From DATKCJ01 sp035513275 (lineage in GTDB: Bacteria; Verrucomicrobiota; Verrucomicrobiia; Opitutales; Opitutaceae), in assembly GCA_035513275.1 (NCBI GenBank), contig DATKCJ010000014.1:1-29199 (forward strand): a stretch of DNA of 29,199 nt. The letters are read 5' to 3'. This document shows, piece after piece, positions 7,203 through 14,339 of the stretch; positions within the stretch are counted from its first letter, which is position 1; every line of letters starts with the position of its first letter. A program made the position numbers and the translations under genes. The notes beneath the pieces were generated by a model. It saw only the letters and a list, made by a program, of their open reading frames with translations. It made no database searches and had not been told where the DNA came from.

Positions 7203-8192
7203 CTACCGGATTCCTGACGAGCGGAAGCGCGCGCGATACTCGGCGGGCGTCACCTTGAGGCGGCGCACGAAGGAGCGCCCCATCACGTCGGCGCTGCTGA
7301 AGCCACAGGCGCTCGCGATCTCCTCCATGCTTTGCGTGCTGCGCTCGAGCTTGCGACGCACGGCCTCGATCCGGATCTCCTCCACGTAGTGCGCGGGCGA
7401 CCTGCCCATCTCGCGCGTGAACACGCGCTGGAAATTCCGCTCGCTCATCGCGGCGCGCTCCGCGAGTGCGGGAATCGAAAGATCGTCGGCGATGTGGTCG
7501 AGCATCCACACTTGGAGGTCGCGGAGCGGCCGCTGCTCGGTCGTTTGCTCGCGCAGCGAGACGCTGAACTGCGCCTGGTTGCCCGGGCGACAGAGAAACA
7601 CGACGAGCATGCGCGCGACCTCGAGCGCGATCTTGCGGCCGTGGTCTTCCTCGACGAGCGCGAGGCTCAGGTCGATGCCGGACGTCGCGCCGGCGGAGCT
7701 GTAGACGTTGCCGTCCTTGATCCAGATCGGATCGGGGTCGACCTTCACCGCGGGGAACTGCTCCGCGAGCTGCTTCGCGAACGCCCAGTGGGTGGTCGCG
7801 CGGCGCCCGTCGAGCAAGCCTGCCTCCGCGAGCAGGAACGCACCCACGCACACCGAGCCGATGCGCCGCGTCGCCGTCGCGTGCCGGCGGATCCAGTCAA
7901 GAAGCGCGACCTTCGTCCGGCCCGCCTCGATGCCGATGCCTCCGGGGATGAGCAGCGTGTCGACCTCGCCCTTGATGCGCGAGAAGTGCGGGCTCGCGCG
8001 CAGTCGCATGCCATACATGCCGTCGAATTCCGGCGTGCGCTCCGTCGAGGCAAACTCAACCCGGTAGCGCCGCTCCTCGGGCAGCAACGTGTTGGCCGAG
8101 GAAAACACGTCGACGAGCCCCGCTACGTCGAGTTCGCGCGCTCGCGGATACATGAGGATGACGACGCGCCGGCTCGAGGTCGTGGCGATCAT
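7203..8192 (-). CDS. GlxA-family transcriptional regulator (DJ-1/PfpI-like + AraC HTH)
   Basis: A 329-residue regulator. Residues 8-190 form a DJ-1/PfpI-like domain (RRVVILMYPRARELDVAGLV, TLLIPGGIG, and the elbow SVCVGAFLLAEAGLL with Cys115). Residues about 215-320 are an AraC-type double helix-turn-helix (LSIPALAERAAMSERNFQRV and MEEIASACGFSSADVMGRSF, then RRLKVTPAEYRARF). In this family the N-terminal domain is a sensor, usually without protease activity. The gene is divergent from the alpha/beta hydrolase at 8421 with about 230 bp between, so it may control that gene. The ligand is unknown. Start ATG at 8192. Confidence 0.92.
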   Translation of the reverse strand: MIATTSSRRVVILMYPRARELDVAGLVDVFSSANTLLPEERRYRVEFASTERTPEFDGMYGMRLRASPHFSRIKGEVDTLLIPGGIGIEAGRTKVALLDWIRRHATATRRIGSVCVGAFLLAEAGLLDGRRATTHWAFAKQLAEQFPAVKVDPDPIWIKDGNVYSSAGATSGIDLSLALVEEDHGRKIALEVARMLVVFLCRPGNQAQFSVSLREQTTEQRPLRDLQVWMLDHIADDLSIPALAERAAMSERNFQRVFTREMGRSPAHYVEEIRIEAVRRKLERSTQSMEEIASACGFSSADVMGRSFVRRLKVTPAEYRARFRSSGIR

Positions 8193-8420
8193 GGTGGTTT
8201 CGCGGGAGACTGAAGAAACTGCCGCGCGCGCACAGTCAATTTTCGCCTTGGCGGCGTATTACAGGGAGGCACGCGACAGTTTGGCAGGAATCGTCGGGTC
8301 CTTGGCGTTAACGGCGCCGCGGTTCTCCGATAGAGTGTGCTCATGCCCGGCGGGCCACGGGGTCCGGCGGCAGAAACCAAAGAACCTCTCAACCAAACCG
8401 CCAAGCAAGGAACCACCACA

Positions 8421-9239
8421 ATGAACACCACCAAGACCATCCTCCTCGTCCACGGCCTCTGGGTCACGCCGCGCTCGTGGGATAAATTCAAGACGCGCTT
8501 CGAAGCGCGCGGCTACAACGTCGTCGCCCCGGCCTGGCCGGGAATCGAGGGCGAAGTCGAGGGCATGCAGCGCGACCCGTCGTCGTTCAACGGCATCGGA
8601 ATCGCGCAGGTGCTCGCCCACTACACCAAGATCATCCAGTCGCTGCCCGAGAAGCCGGTCATCATCGGCCACTCCTACGGCGGCTTGATCACGCAGCTCC
8701 TCGTCGACCGCGGACTCGCGGCCGCCGGCATCGCGATCGACAGCGTGCCGCCGAAGGGAATCAAGATCCTCCCGCTCTCGACGATCGAGGCCCTCACGCC
8801 CGCGCTGCTCAACCCTCGCAACCTGAAGGGCACTTACACGATGCCGTTCAAGCGCTGGTGGCGCGTGTTCGCCAACGTGCTCAGCGAGTCCGAGGCGCGC
8901 GACGCCTACAAGACCTACGCGATCGCCGCTCCCGGCGCCGCGATCTTTGAGGCTGCGCTCTCGAACCTGACTCCGAATTCCCGCGCCACGATCCGCTTCG
9001 ACAATCCGAACCGCGCACCGCTCCTCGTGATCGGCGGCGAGAAAGACGTGATCATGCCCGCGTCGCTCAGCCGGAAGATCTACAACAAGCACCGCGCGTC
9101 GCCCGTCGCGACGGACTACAAGGAGTTCCCCGATCGCAGCCACTTCCTCATCGGCGAGAAGGGCTGGGAAGAAGTCGCCGACTACTCGCTCAACTGGGCC
9201 GAGTCGAAGCTCCAGATTCCGGCCGCTGCGGCCGCGTGA
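8421..9239 (+). CDS. Alpha/beta hydrolase
   Basis: A 272-residue cytosolic alpha/beta hydrolase with the complete catalytic triad pattern: nucleophile elbow IIGHSYGG (Ser85), acid Asp209 in VIGGEKDVIMP, and His241 in DRSHFLIGEKGWEEVADY. The oxyanion-hole motif VHGLWVTPRSW is at 10-20. The substrate is unknown; such hydrolases include esterases and haloperoxidase-like enzymes. The ATG at 8421 is chosen because it begins the strand MNTTKTILLVHG; an AAGGA lies at 8407-8411 in an otherwise CA-rich leader. An upstream start at 8337 would add unrelated residues. A hairpin terminator candidate follows at 9292-9312. Confidence 0.9.
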   Translation: MNTTKTILLVHGLWVTPRSWDKFKTRFEARGYNVVAPAWPGIEGEVEGMQRDPSSFNGIGIAQVLAHYTKIIQSLPEKPVIIGHSYGGLITQLLVDRGLAAAGIAIDSVPPKGIKILPLSTIEALTPALLNPRNLKGTYTMPFKRWWRVFANVLSESEARDAYKTYAIAAPGAAIFEAALSNLTPNSRATIRFDNPNRAPLLVIGGEKDVIMPASLSRKIYNKHRASPVATDYKEFPDRSHFLIGEKGWEEVADYSLNWAESKLQIPAAAAA

Positions 9240-9291
9240 GCACTTCCGGATCCGGAACCGCCCGCTGGTAACGGGCAAGGGGTTCCCACGG

Positions 9292-9312
9292 GCCCGCGCC
9301 TCTCGCGCGGGC
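9292..9312 (+). terminator. Hairpin after the alpha/beta hydrolase, candidate terminator
   Basis: An 8-bp GC stem (gcccgcgc / gcgcgggc) with a five-base loop ctctc, about 53 bp after the hydrolase stop. It is followed only by a short ttt stretch, so intrinsic termination is uncertain. Confidence 0.4.
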
Positions 9313-9589
9313 TCGTGCCATTTTCGAAGCGCGCGAGATCGCAATCTCAGTTCGCGCCCACCGAGACGGCGTGGCGCCTGGTTCCCCACTCCTCCCTGCC
9401 CTTCGTTTCCGCCTCTTGGGCGCCGAGGTGTTAGTCAAGTGACAGTTGACTTCATGGCTTGGGGTTCAGGTTGGGGAGGGATCGGTTGATGAGGGCGCTG
9501 GGTTTGGGTTCGGCGTCGTGATTCCTCGTTTCCGGAGTTCCGCCTTTGGGCGGTGCGGGAAATTTTCGGGAAATGTTGTTTCAGCGCTT

Positions 9590-9613
9590 GCTTAATTAAG
9601 CTCCCGCTTAATT
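9590..9613. promoter_or_regulatory. Candidate ArsR operator upstream of the ArsR-SRPBCC operon
   Basis: A perfect 12-bp palindrome gcttaattaagc (9590-9601), followed by a second half-site gcttaatt (9606-9613), ends 8 bp before the ArsR ATG at 9622. It is an AT-rich island in very GC-rich DNA, which suits an autoregulatory operator overlapping the promoter. No well-spaced -35/-10 pair could be fixed. The rest of the 9240-9621 gap shows only the hairpin at 9292 and a weak inverted repeat at 9433-9451. Confidence 0.5.
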
Positions 9614-9621
9614 GTCCGGAC

Positions 9622-9948
9622 ATGCAAAGTCTCCTCGCCATCGCCGATCCGACGCGTCGGCGCATCGTCGAACTCCTCGCCGAGCGCGACCGCACCGCGG
9701 GCGAACTTGTGGATGAATTCGACATGAGCGCTCCCGCAATCTCCCAGCACTTGAACGTGCTGCGCGAGGCCGGTCTCGTGGTGACGCGCGCCAGAGGGCA
9801 GTCGCGCATCCAGTCCCTCAACCCGCGCGGCTTCGACGAGCTCGACGCGTGGCTCCAGAGCACCCGCTCCTTCTGGAGCCGCAACCTCGACGCACTCGAG
9901 CGCGAGCTGAAAGCCGACGACCAATCCAAACGCAAAAAGAAGTCATGA
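9622..9948 (+). CDS. ArsR-family winged-helix repressor
   Basis: A 108-residue ArsR/SmtB-type regulator. MQSLLAIADPTRRRIVELLA, the recognition helix region MSAPAISQHLNVLREAGLVV and the wing RARGQSRIQSLN are all clear. No Cys metal-binding motif (CxC) is present, so it is of the non-metal type that pairs with SRPBCC/AHSA1 proteins. Its stop overlaps the start of the SRPBCC gene (ATGA at 9945-9948), so they form one coupled operon. The start at 9622 follows the AT-rich palindrome; a longer frame from 9553 would run through that operator and is rejected. Confidence 0.93.
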   Translation: MQSLLAIADPTRRRIVELLAERDRTAGELVDEFDMSAPAISQHLNVLREAGLVVTRARGQSRIQSLNPRGFDELDAWLQSTRSFWSRNLDALERELKADDQSKRKKKS

Positions 9949-10502
9949 AGATCAACAACGAAGACCGCGGAAAGTTCACCACTCCCGGCGAAGTGCGCAT
10001 CGTGCGCCTGCTTCCCGGCCCAATCGAGCGCGTGTGGGAATACCTCACCGACTCCAAGAAGCGCGCGCGCTGGTTCGCCGGCGGCCCGATGGAGCAGAAG
10101 CCTGGGGGCAAATACGAGTTGCACTTCCTTCACAAGAACCTCGCGCCCGACGAGACGCCGCCCGAGGCGATGAAGCATGTCCACGAGGACGGCGTGTCAT
10201 TTGCAGGAACCGTGCTCCGCTGCGAGCCGCCGCGTGTTCTTTCCTACACCTTTGACGATGAATCCGAGGTGACGTTTGAGCTCACGCCTCAGGACAACAA
10301 AGTCGTCCTCGTCCTCACCCATCGCAGCAAGGGCGCCGACCTTCCCTTCCTCACGGGCTATGCCGCCGGCTGGCACACACATTTCATGCACCTGATCGCC
10401 GAACTCGAGGGCGCGCCGCGGCCGCCGTTCTGGTCCGTGCACGCCAGGCTCAAGGTCGAGTACGAGAAGGCACTCGGTTCGGCGGTCGCACACGACGCAT
10501 GA
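9945..10502 (+). CDS. SRPBCC/AHSA1-like (Aha1 homologue) protein
   Basis: A 185-residue START-like/SRPBCC domain protein of the AHSA1 (activator of Hsp90 ATPase homologue) class. The typical segments are VRIVRLLPGPIERVWEYLTD, KRARWFAGGPMEQKPGGKYE, GTVLRCEPPRVLSYTFDD and LTGYAAGWHTHFMHLIAELEG. The fold makes a hydrophobic cavity, and the ligand is unknown. It is translationally coupled to the ArsR repressor by a four-base overlap. ArsR-SRPBCC pairs are common, and the repressor is presumed to control both genes. Confidence 0.9.
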   Translation: MKINNEDRGKFTTPGEVRIVRLLPGPIERVWEYLTDSKKRARWFAGGPMEQKPGGKYELHFLHKNLAPDETPPEAMKHVHEDGVSFAGTVLRCEPPRVLSYTFDDESEVTFELTPQDNKVVLVLTHRSKGADLPFLTGYAAGWHTHFMHLIAELEGAPRPPFWSVHARLKVEYEKALGSAVAHDA

Positions 10503-10671
10503 GAGACTGATCGCATTTTGTCGCGAGGAGAGCCCGGTGCACCGCCGGCGAATCTCCTGATCCCGCGGATCTCCGGACCGGTTGAATGACGGGAACTCCC
10601 GCCGTGCAGCCACTGCTTTGTCCCGCGACAGACACCAACCTGAAACGCAACACACCAAAAACACCACCAAC

Positions 10672-11403
10672 ATGACATCCGCATCGAATCCGATTGTTGC
10701 CTCCGCCGGGCAATGGCTCGCCGCCCGGCGTGAACTGCTCCGCAAAGAAAAGGAATACACCAGGCTCGGCGATCAGCTCGCCAAGCTCCGTCGCGACCTG
10801 CCTTGGGTGAAAGTCGAGAAGCCCTTCCGTTTCGATTCAACTCTCGGCCAGGTTTCGCTTGCCGACCTGTTCGACGGCCGCAGCCAACTCATCGTCCAGC
10901 ACTTCATGTTCGGCCCTGGCTGGGAGGAAGGCTGCAAGAGCTGCTCCTTCATGATGGATCACTTCAACCCGACGGTGCCCCACCTCAACGCGCGCGATGT
11001 CTCGTTCGCCGCCATCTCGCGCGCGCCGCTCGCGGAGATAATTCCTTTCAAGACGCGGATGGGCTGGAACGTGAACTGGGTCTCGGCACACGGCACCGAC
11101 TTCAATCGCGATTTCCACGTGTCGTTCACGGAAGAGGAAATCGCCACCGGCAAAGTCTACTACAACTTCGGCTTGCGGGAATTTCCGAAGGAAGAGGCGC
11201 CGGGCATCAGCGTCTTTGCCCGCGACGCCGCAGGCGATGTCTACCACACCTATTCCACCTATGGCCGCGGTTTAGAGGTTGTCATGGCCACCTACAAGCT
11301 GCTCGACCTCGTGCCGAAGGGCCGCGATGAGGACGGGCTGGAATACGGCATGGAGTGGCTCCGGTATCACGACCGTTATGATCCTGCCGCCGCGACTGCC
11401 TGA
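10672..11403 (+). CDS. DUF899 thioredoxin-like protein
   Basis: A 243-residue DUF899 family protein, related to the thioredoxin fold. Features seen are an N-terminal helix with ARRELLRKEKEYTRLGDQLA, then WVKVEKPFRFDSTLGQVSLADLF, the strand LIVQHFMFGP, the active-site-like GCKSC (Cys88, Cys91) in GWEEGCKSCSFMMDHFN, and a C-terminal FARDAAGDVYHTYSTYGRGLE. The ATG at 10672 follows a CA-rich leader with no Shine-Dalgarno. A small CxxC membrane protein starts inside its 3' end. The function is unproven; a redox role is inferred from the CxxC. Confidence 0.88.
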   Translation: MTSASNPIVASAGQWLAARRELLRKEKEYTRLGDQLAKLRRDLPWVKVEKPFRFDSTLGQVSLADLFDGRSQLIVQHFMFGPGWEEGCKSCSFMMDHFNPTVPHLNARDVSFAAISRAPLAEIIPFKTRMGWNVNWVSAHGTDFNRDFHVSFTEEEIATGKVYYNFGLREFPKEEAPGISVFARDAAGDVYHTYSTYGRGLEVVMATYKLLDLVPKGRDEDGLEYGMEWLRYHDRYDPAAATA

Positions 11404-11647
11404 GAATTTCCGCCGTCGCTTTCCGCGCGCGCGCAGTTGGTGGATCCCGGCTGCGCTGCTCGCGCTCACGCCGAAGTGCATCGCGTGCGTGCTGGGCTAC
11501 GCAAGTCTCGGCGCCATGCTCGGACTCGGCGGCCCGGAACTCTGCGGCGCAACTGGCGGTGCCTCCGAGAATTGGGATGCATGGCTGCCGCTGTTCGGAC
11601 TCGTAGGCGCAGTTGGCGTGTTCACGTTCCGGAGATTCCGCGCATAG
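11378..11647 (+). CDS. Small membrane protein with a KCxxC motif
   Basis: An 89-residue protein with a basic N-terminus (RRRFPRARSWW), a hydrophobic segment that contains TPKCIACVLGYASLGAMLGL (Cys34, Cys37), and a second span LPLFGLVGAVGVFTF near the C-terminus. It resembles small PKCxxC membrane proteins of several bacterial phyla, of unknown function. The ATG at 11378 overlaps the end of the DUF899 gene by 26 bases in another frame, so it is likely translated from the same mRNA. An earlier start would lie deeper in the DUF899 gene and give a non-hydrophobic, Ser/Trp-rich leader, so it is rejected. Confidence 0.65.
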   Translation: MILPPRLPENFRRRFPRARSWWIPAALLALTPKCIACVLGYASLGAMLGLGGPELCGATGGASENWDAWLPLFGLVGAVGVFTFRRFRA

Positions 11648-11818
11648 TGGCGCGACGCGGGAGCTCTCGCCCACAGGTCCTGGATTCACTGCAGCATGCG
11701 CCACGTGAGGCACGGGAACCCGCCTCCATCGTGCAAAGCTAACCTGCATTTTTGCCTGACTCCTTCGAGATCGGCTGCACTCTTCGGTGTCGCCTCGTCC
11801 CCAAGTCATCGCGACCTC

Positions 11819-12235
11819 ATGAGCACTTTCCTTCGCCTCTTGTTTTCCTCCACCGCCTCGCCCGCCGACGGACTTGCCCAGTCCCAGCGCGAAGCGATCA
11901 TCGATCTCCTCAACTTCTGCATGTGCGCAGACGCGAAACTGCTGGTGGATGAAGTGATTACCATCGACGACGAGGTCCAGCGTCTTTCCTGGGATCCGGC
12001 GGTCGATTTCTGGAAATTCGCAACGCAATCGCGTGAACATGCGATAGCTGCGGTCGCGACTCCCGAGACGCGGCAGACCGCGCTCGTTTCAATCTCCAAC
12101 CGGCTCCAGACTGTCGAGGCGAAGACCAACGCGATCGGGCTCTGTCAGAAAGTCTTTCACGCCGATGGCGATTTCGCGCCGGTGGAGCGGGCGGTGTTCC
12201 TCGAGATCAAACACGCATTCGGCTTGCCTGTGTAG
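11819..12235 (+). CDS. TerB-like (tellurite resistance TerB-fold) protein
   Basis: A 138-residue helical protein resembling TerB/DjlA N-terminal domains: REAIIDLLNFCMCADAKLLV followed by DEVITIDDEV, and near the end ADGDFAPVERAVFLEIKHAFG. The two acidic ADxxx/ADGDF motifs in helix pairs are the family hallmark and may bind divalent metal. It has no Ter operon partners, so tellurite resistance is not implied. The ATG at 11819 is favoured (MSTFLRLLFSS). It ends just before a short 11-bp tandem repeat (12240-12270). Confidence 0.65.
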   Translation: MSTFLRLLFSSTASPADGLAQSQREAIIDLLNFCMCADAKLLVDEVITIDDEVQRLSWDPAVDFWKFATQSREHAIAAVATPETRQTALVSISNRLQTVEAKTNAIGLCQKVFHADGDFAPVERAVFLEIKHAFGLPV

Positions 12236-12297
12236 AGGACTCTGGCCGGGCTCTGGCCGGGCTCTGGGCGCGGCTGCAGAACCAAAACGCAGATGCC

Positions 12298-12501
12298 TTA
12301 GCGAGTCGCTTTCGCGGCGGCCTCGAGCTGCCAGCGATCCACGTTCTCATACCACTCGCGGAACTGCTCGATCGTGCCGCCGTCGTCGATGTGGTCGAAA
12401 AACGTCTGCGCCAGAATGCGCGTGCCCTTGAAGACAACCGCGCCGCTCATCACGTCTGGTGTTTGAGAAAAGACTCCTGGGACTGGGCGTTTGGCTTCCA
12501 T
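12298..12501 (-). CDS. Orphan DUF433 antitoxin-like protein
   Basis: A 67-residue DUF433 protein that aligns over its whole length with the antitoxin at 4220-4438: MEAKRPVPGVFSQTPDVMSG, AVVFKGTRILAQTFFDHIDD, GGTIEQFREWYE. The ATG at 12501 matches the start of that paralogue; an upstream start at 12537 would add 12 unrelated residues. No DUF5615 toxin follows: the stretch after its stop runs into the TerB-like gene on the other strand. It may be an anti-addiction antitoxin or the remnant of a lost pair. The conserved DUF433 core is intact. Confidence 0.75.
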   Translation of the reverse strand: MEAKRPVPGVFSQTPDVMSGAVVFKGTRILAQTFFDHIDDGGTIEQFREWYENVDRWQLEAAAKATR

Positions 12502-12504
12502 GGT

Positions 12505-12667
12505 GAGGACAGTCGGTGCGAAACACAGCATAGTCAAAGACCGTATGGTCTTTCGGCGGAATCATCTGGGCCGAGATCAGCGCGTGGAGCCTGATCGAGG
12601 TCGCAAACTCGTGCAAATCGACGCGCAACTTCGGAACCAGGTTGGCGAAGTGGCGAGATTGTCCCAA
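12505..12667 (-). pseudogene. Possible gene fragment upstream of the orphan antitoxin
   Basis: On the minus strand an open frame reads as protein-like sequence with GC-rich third positions: FANLVPKLRVDLHEFATSIR, then LHALISAQMIPPKDHTVFDY. It has no plausible N-terminus of its own and runs out of phase into the DUF433 gene. I do not recognise the family. It could be a broken gene or a chance reading. Confidence 0.25.
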
Positions 12668-12675
12668 CGTGTGAC

Positions 12676-13542
12676 GTGTTGAAGCCCTTCCCCTGCACTC
12701 TGTTGACCGGCTTGCTGCTTGCGAGTGTCACTGCACACGCCGGGCGCGTGGTGCGCGACGTGACGTTCGCGACCGTCGACGACTCGGAACTGAAGCTCGA
12801 CCTCTACCTCCCGGACGGCGCGCCTGCCGGACTGATCGTGTGGGTGCACGGCGGCGCGTGGCGCGGCGGATCGCGAGAGAACGTCGACCTTCGCGGGATG
12901 GTCGCGCGCGGTTGGGCGGTCGCGAGCGTCGACTACCGCCTGTCGACCGTCGCGCGTTTCCCGGCGCAGGTGCACGACATCAAGGCCGCGATCCGCTGGC
13001 TGCGCGCGCATGCCGCGAAGCACGGCCTTCCAGCATCGCGCTTCATCGTCGCCGGCTCTTCAGCGGGCGCACACCTCGCGGCACTCGTCGGCGTGACGAA
13101 CGGCGTCGCCGAGCTCGAGGGAAACGTCGGCGACAACTCCGCGGTGTCGTCCGACGTGCAGGCGATCGTCGATCTCTACGGTGCGAGCAATCTCACGACG
13201 ATTCTCGCGCAGTCGACCCCTCACGGCCTGAACGTGCGCGTGCCGGCGCTCGAGCTCTTGCTCGGCGGCAAGCCCGACGCGGTGCCGGAACTCGCGCGAC
13301 TCGCGAGTCCGATCTTTCACGTCGACGCTTCAGACCCGCCGCTCGTGCTGCAGCACGGCGATCAGGATCCGCAGATGCCGGTGAACCAGGCGCTCGAACT
13401 CCTCGGCGCCTACGAGGCTGCCGGGCTGGCGGTTGATTTCAAAATCATGCACGGCTCCACGCACGGCGGCCCCGCGTTCACCGATGATGCGAATCTTGCG
13501 CGGATCGACACCTTCCTGCGCAGCCACCTGCCACGGGACTAG
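12676..13542 (+). CDS. Secreted alpha/beta hydrolase (BD-FAE/esterase-lipase type)
   Basis: A 288-residue protein with an N-terminal signal peptide (about 1-22, LLTGLLLASVTAHA). The oxyanion motif is WVHGGAWRGGSRE (HGG at 58-60). The nucleophile elbow is VAGSSAGAHLAAL (Ser129), with acid Asp231 in HGDQDPQMPV and His263 in HGSTHGG. This is the esterase/lipase HGG class found in carboxylesterases and acetyl-xylan/feruloyl esterases; the substrate is not determinable. Start codon: GTG at 12676 or TTG at 12679, both directly before the signal peptide, and no ATG is available nearby. It is a single gene followed by a small secreted protein. Confidence 0.85.
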   Translation: MLKPFPCTLLTGLLLASVTAHAGRVVRDVTFATVDDSELKLDLYLPDGAPAGLIVWVHGGAWRGGSRENVDLRGMVARGWAVASVDYRLSTVARFPAQVHDIKAAIRWLRAHAAKHGLPASRFIVAGSSAGAHLAALVGVTNGVAELEGNVGDNSAVSSDVQAIVDLYGASNLTTILAQSTPHGLNVRVPALELLLGGKPDAVPELARLASPIFHVDASDPPLVLQHGDQDPQMPVNQALELLGAYEAAGLAVDFKIMHGSTHGGPAFTDDANLARIDTFLRSHLPRD

Positions 13543-13624
13543 CGCGGCGTCCGGCGCGTGTTCGCGATTTGCTTCCGAGCGTTGTTGTGCAAACATCCTG
13601 GCGCACCACCTCACCACAATCCCA

Positions 13625-14017
13625 ATGAAGACCCGCACAATTCCCGCCATAGCGCTCCTCCTCGTATTCTTCGCCGGCGCCGCGCGCGCCGATAGTATCC
13701 TCGGCAAATGGACCTCCGAGTTCGACTCGCAGATCGGCGTTCAAAAATACGTCCTGGAGTTCAAGGAAAGCGGCGACCGGATCGTGGGCTCCGCGACTTT
13801 TGAGCGCTCGATGGGAAACGGAAGCGTCGAGCTGAAGGAGATCAAGCTGGACGGCGACAAGGTTTCGTTCGTCGAGCCGATGAGCTTCGACGGAAATGAG
13901 ATCGCCATCCGCTACTCGGGCACACTCACCGCAAACGAGATGAAACTCCGCCGCGACGTCGGCGAGTTCGCCACCGAGCACATCGTGGCGAAGCGGGTCG
14001 CACCGACGGCGGAGTAG
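13625..14017 (+). CDS. Small secreted beta-rich protein, lipocalin-like
   Basis: A 130-residue protein with a signal peptide (MKTRTIPAIALLLVFFAGAA, cleavage after ARA). The mature part is a run of short strands with the motifs GKWTSEFDSQIGVQKYVLEF, GDRIVGSATFERSMG, LDGDKVSFVEPMSF, and ends ATEHIVAKR. Similar units occur in secreted proteins near or fused to glycoside hydrolases in Verrucomicrobiota and Acidobacteria. The function is unknown; a ligand-binding barrel is the likeliest fold. The ATG at 13625 follows a CA-rich leader. Confidence 0.7.
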   Translation: MKTRTIPAIALLLVFFAGAARADSILGKWTSEFDSQIGVQKYVLEFKESGDRIVGSATFERSMGNGSVELKEIKLDGDKVSFVEPMSFDGNEIAIRYSGTLTANEMKLRRDVGEFATEHIVAKRVAPTAE

Positions 14018-14339
14018 TTCCGGCCAGAAGTCCTCGAAGGGCTCGGATGCGACATTGGCGGATCACAATCCGCAGTGCATCCCCGCAGCGAGCCCGCGCC
14101 GAGCGCACCGCGGGACCGGCAACCCGCACCGTGATTCGGGCATTGCCCGACGCAGTCGGCTGGGTAGCGTTCCGGTGCTCCCTGTCAAAGATCACGGGCG
14201 ACTCCACAGCGCACCGGTCTTGGGAAGCGCAGTCCAAGCACACAGAGCAATCGCGCCGAATCTCCCGGACCAGACACCGAAAGCGTGATTCACACGCGAA
14301 ATCATCATTCCGCAGTCCGGCGCAAAATAGAACAACCTC
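14018..14339. other. Intergenic gap, nothing recognised
   Basis: About 320 bp between the small secreted protein and the DUF2167 gene. No frame on either strand reads like a protein and no repeat of the families in this window was found. It probably holds the promoter of the DUF2167 operon. Confidence 0.4.

Noticed and set aside
8259..9389. A 376-codon minus-strand frame opposite the alpha/beta hydrolase
   Set aside because: The catalytic triad and oxyanion motifs are on the plus strand; the antisense frame is compositional.
9433..9451. Inverted repeat agtcaa-gtgacag-ttgact, first thought to be a fifth member of the TGTCA-N9-TGACA family
   Set aside because: The arms and centre do not match the family core; only the inner aagtgaca resembles one half-site.
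10516..10630. Inverted tgtcgcg/cgcgaca between the SRPBCC and DUF899 genes
   Set aside because: Seven-base arms more than 90 bp apart are expected by chance in GC-rich DNA.
12240..12270. Short tandem repeat, 11-bp unit ctctggccggg, about 2.8 copies
   Set aside because: Too short and local to be more than replication slippage; no sign of a CRISPR or regulatory array.
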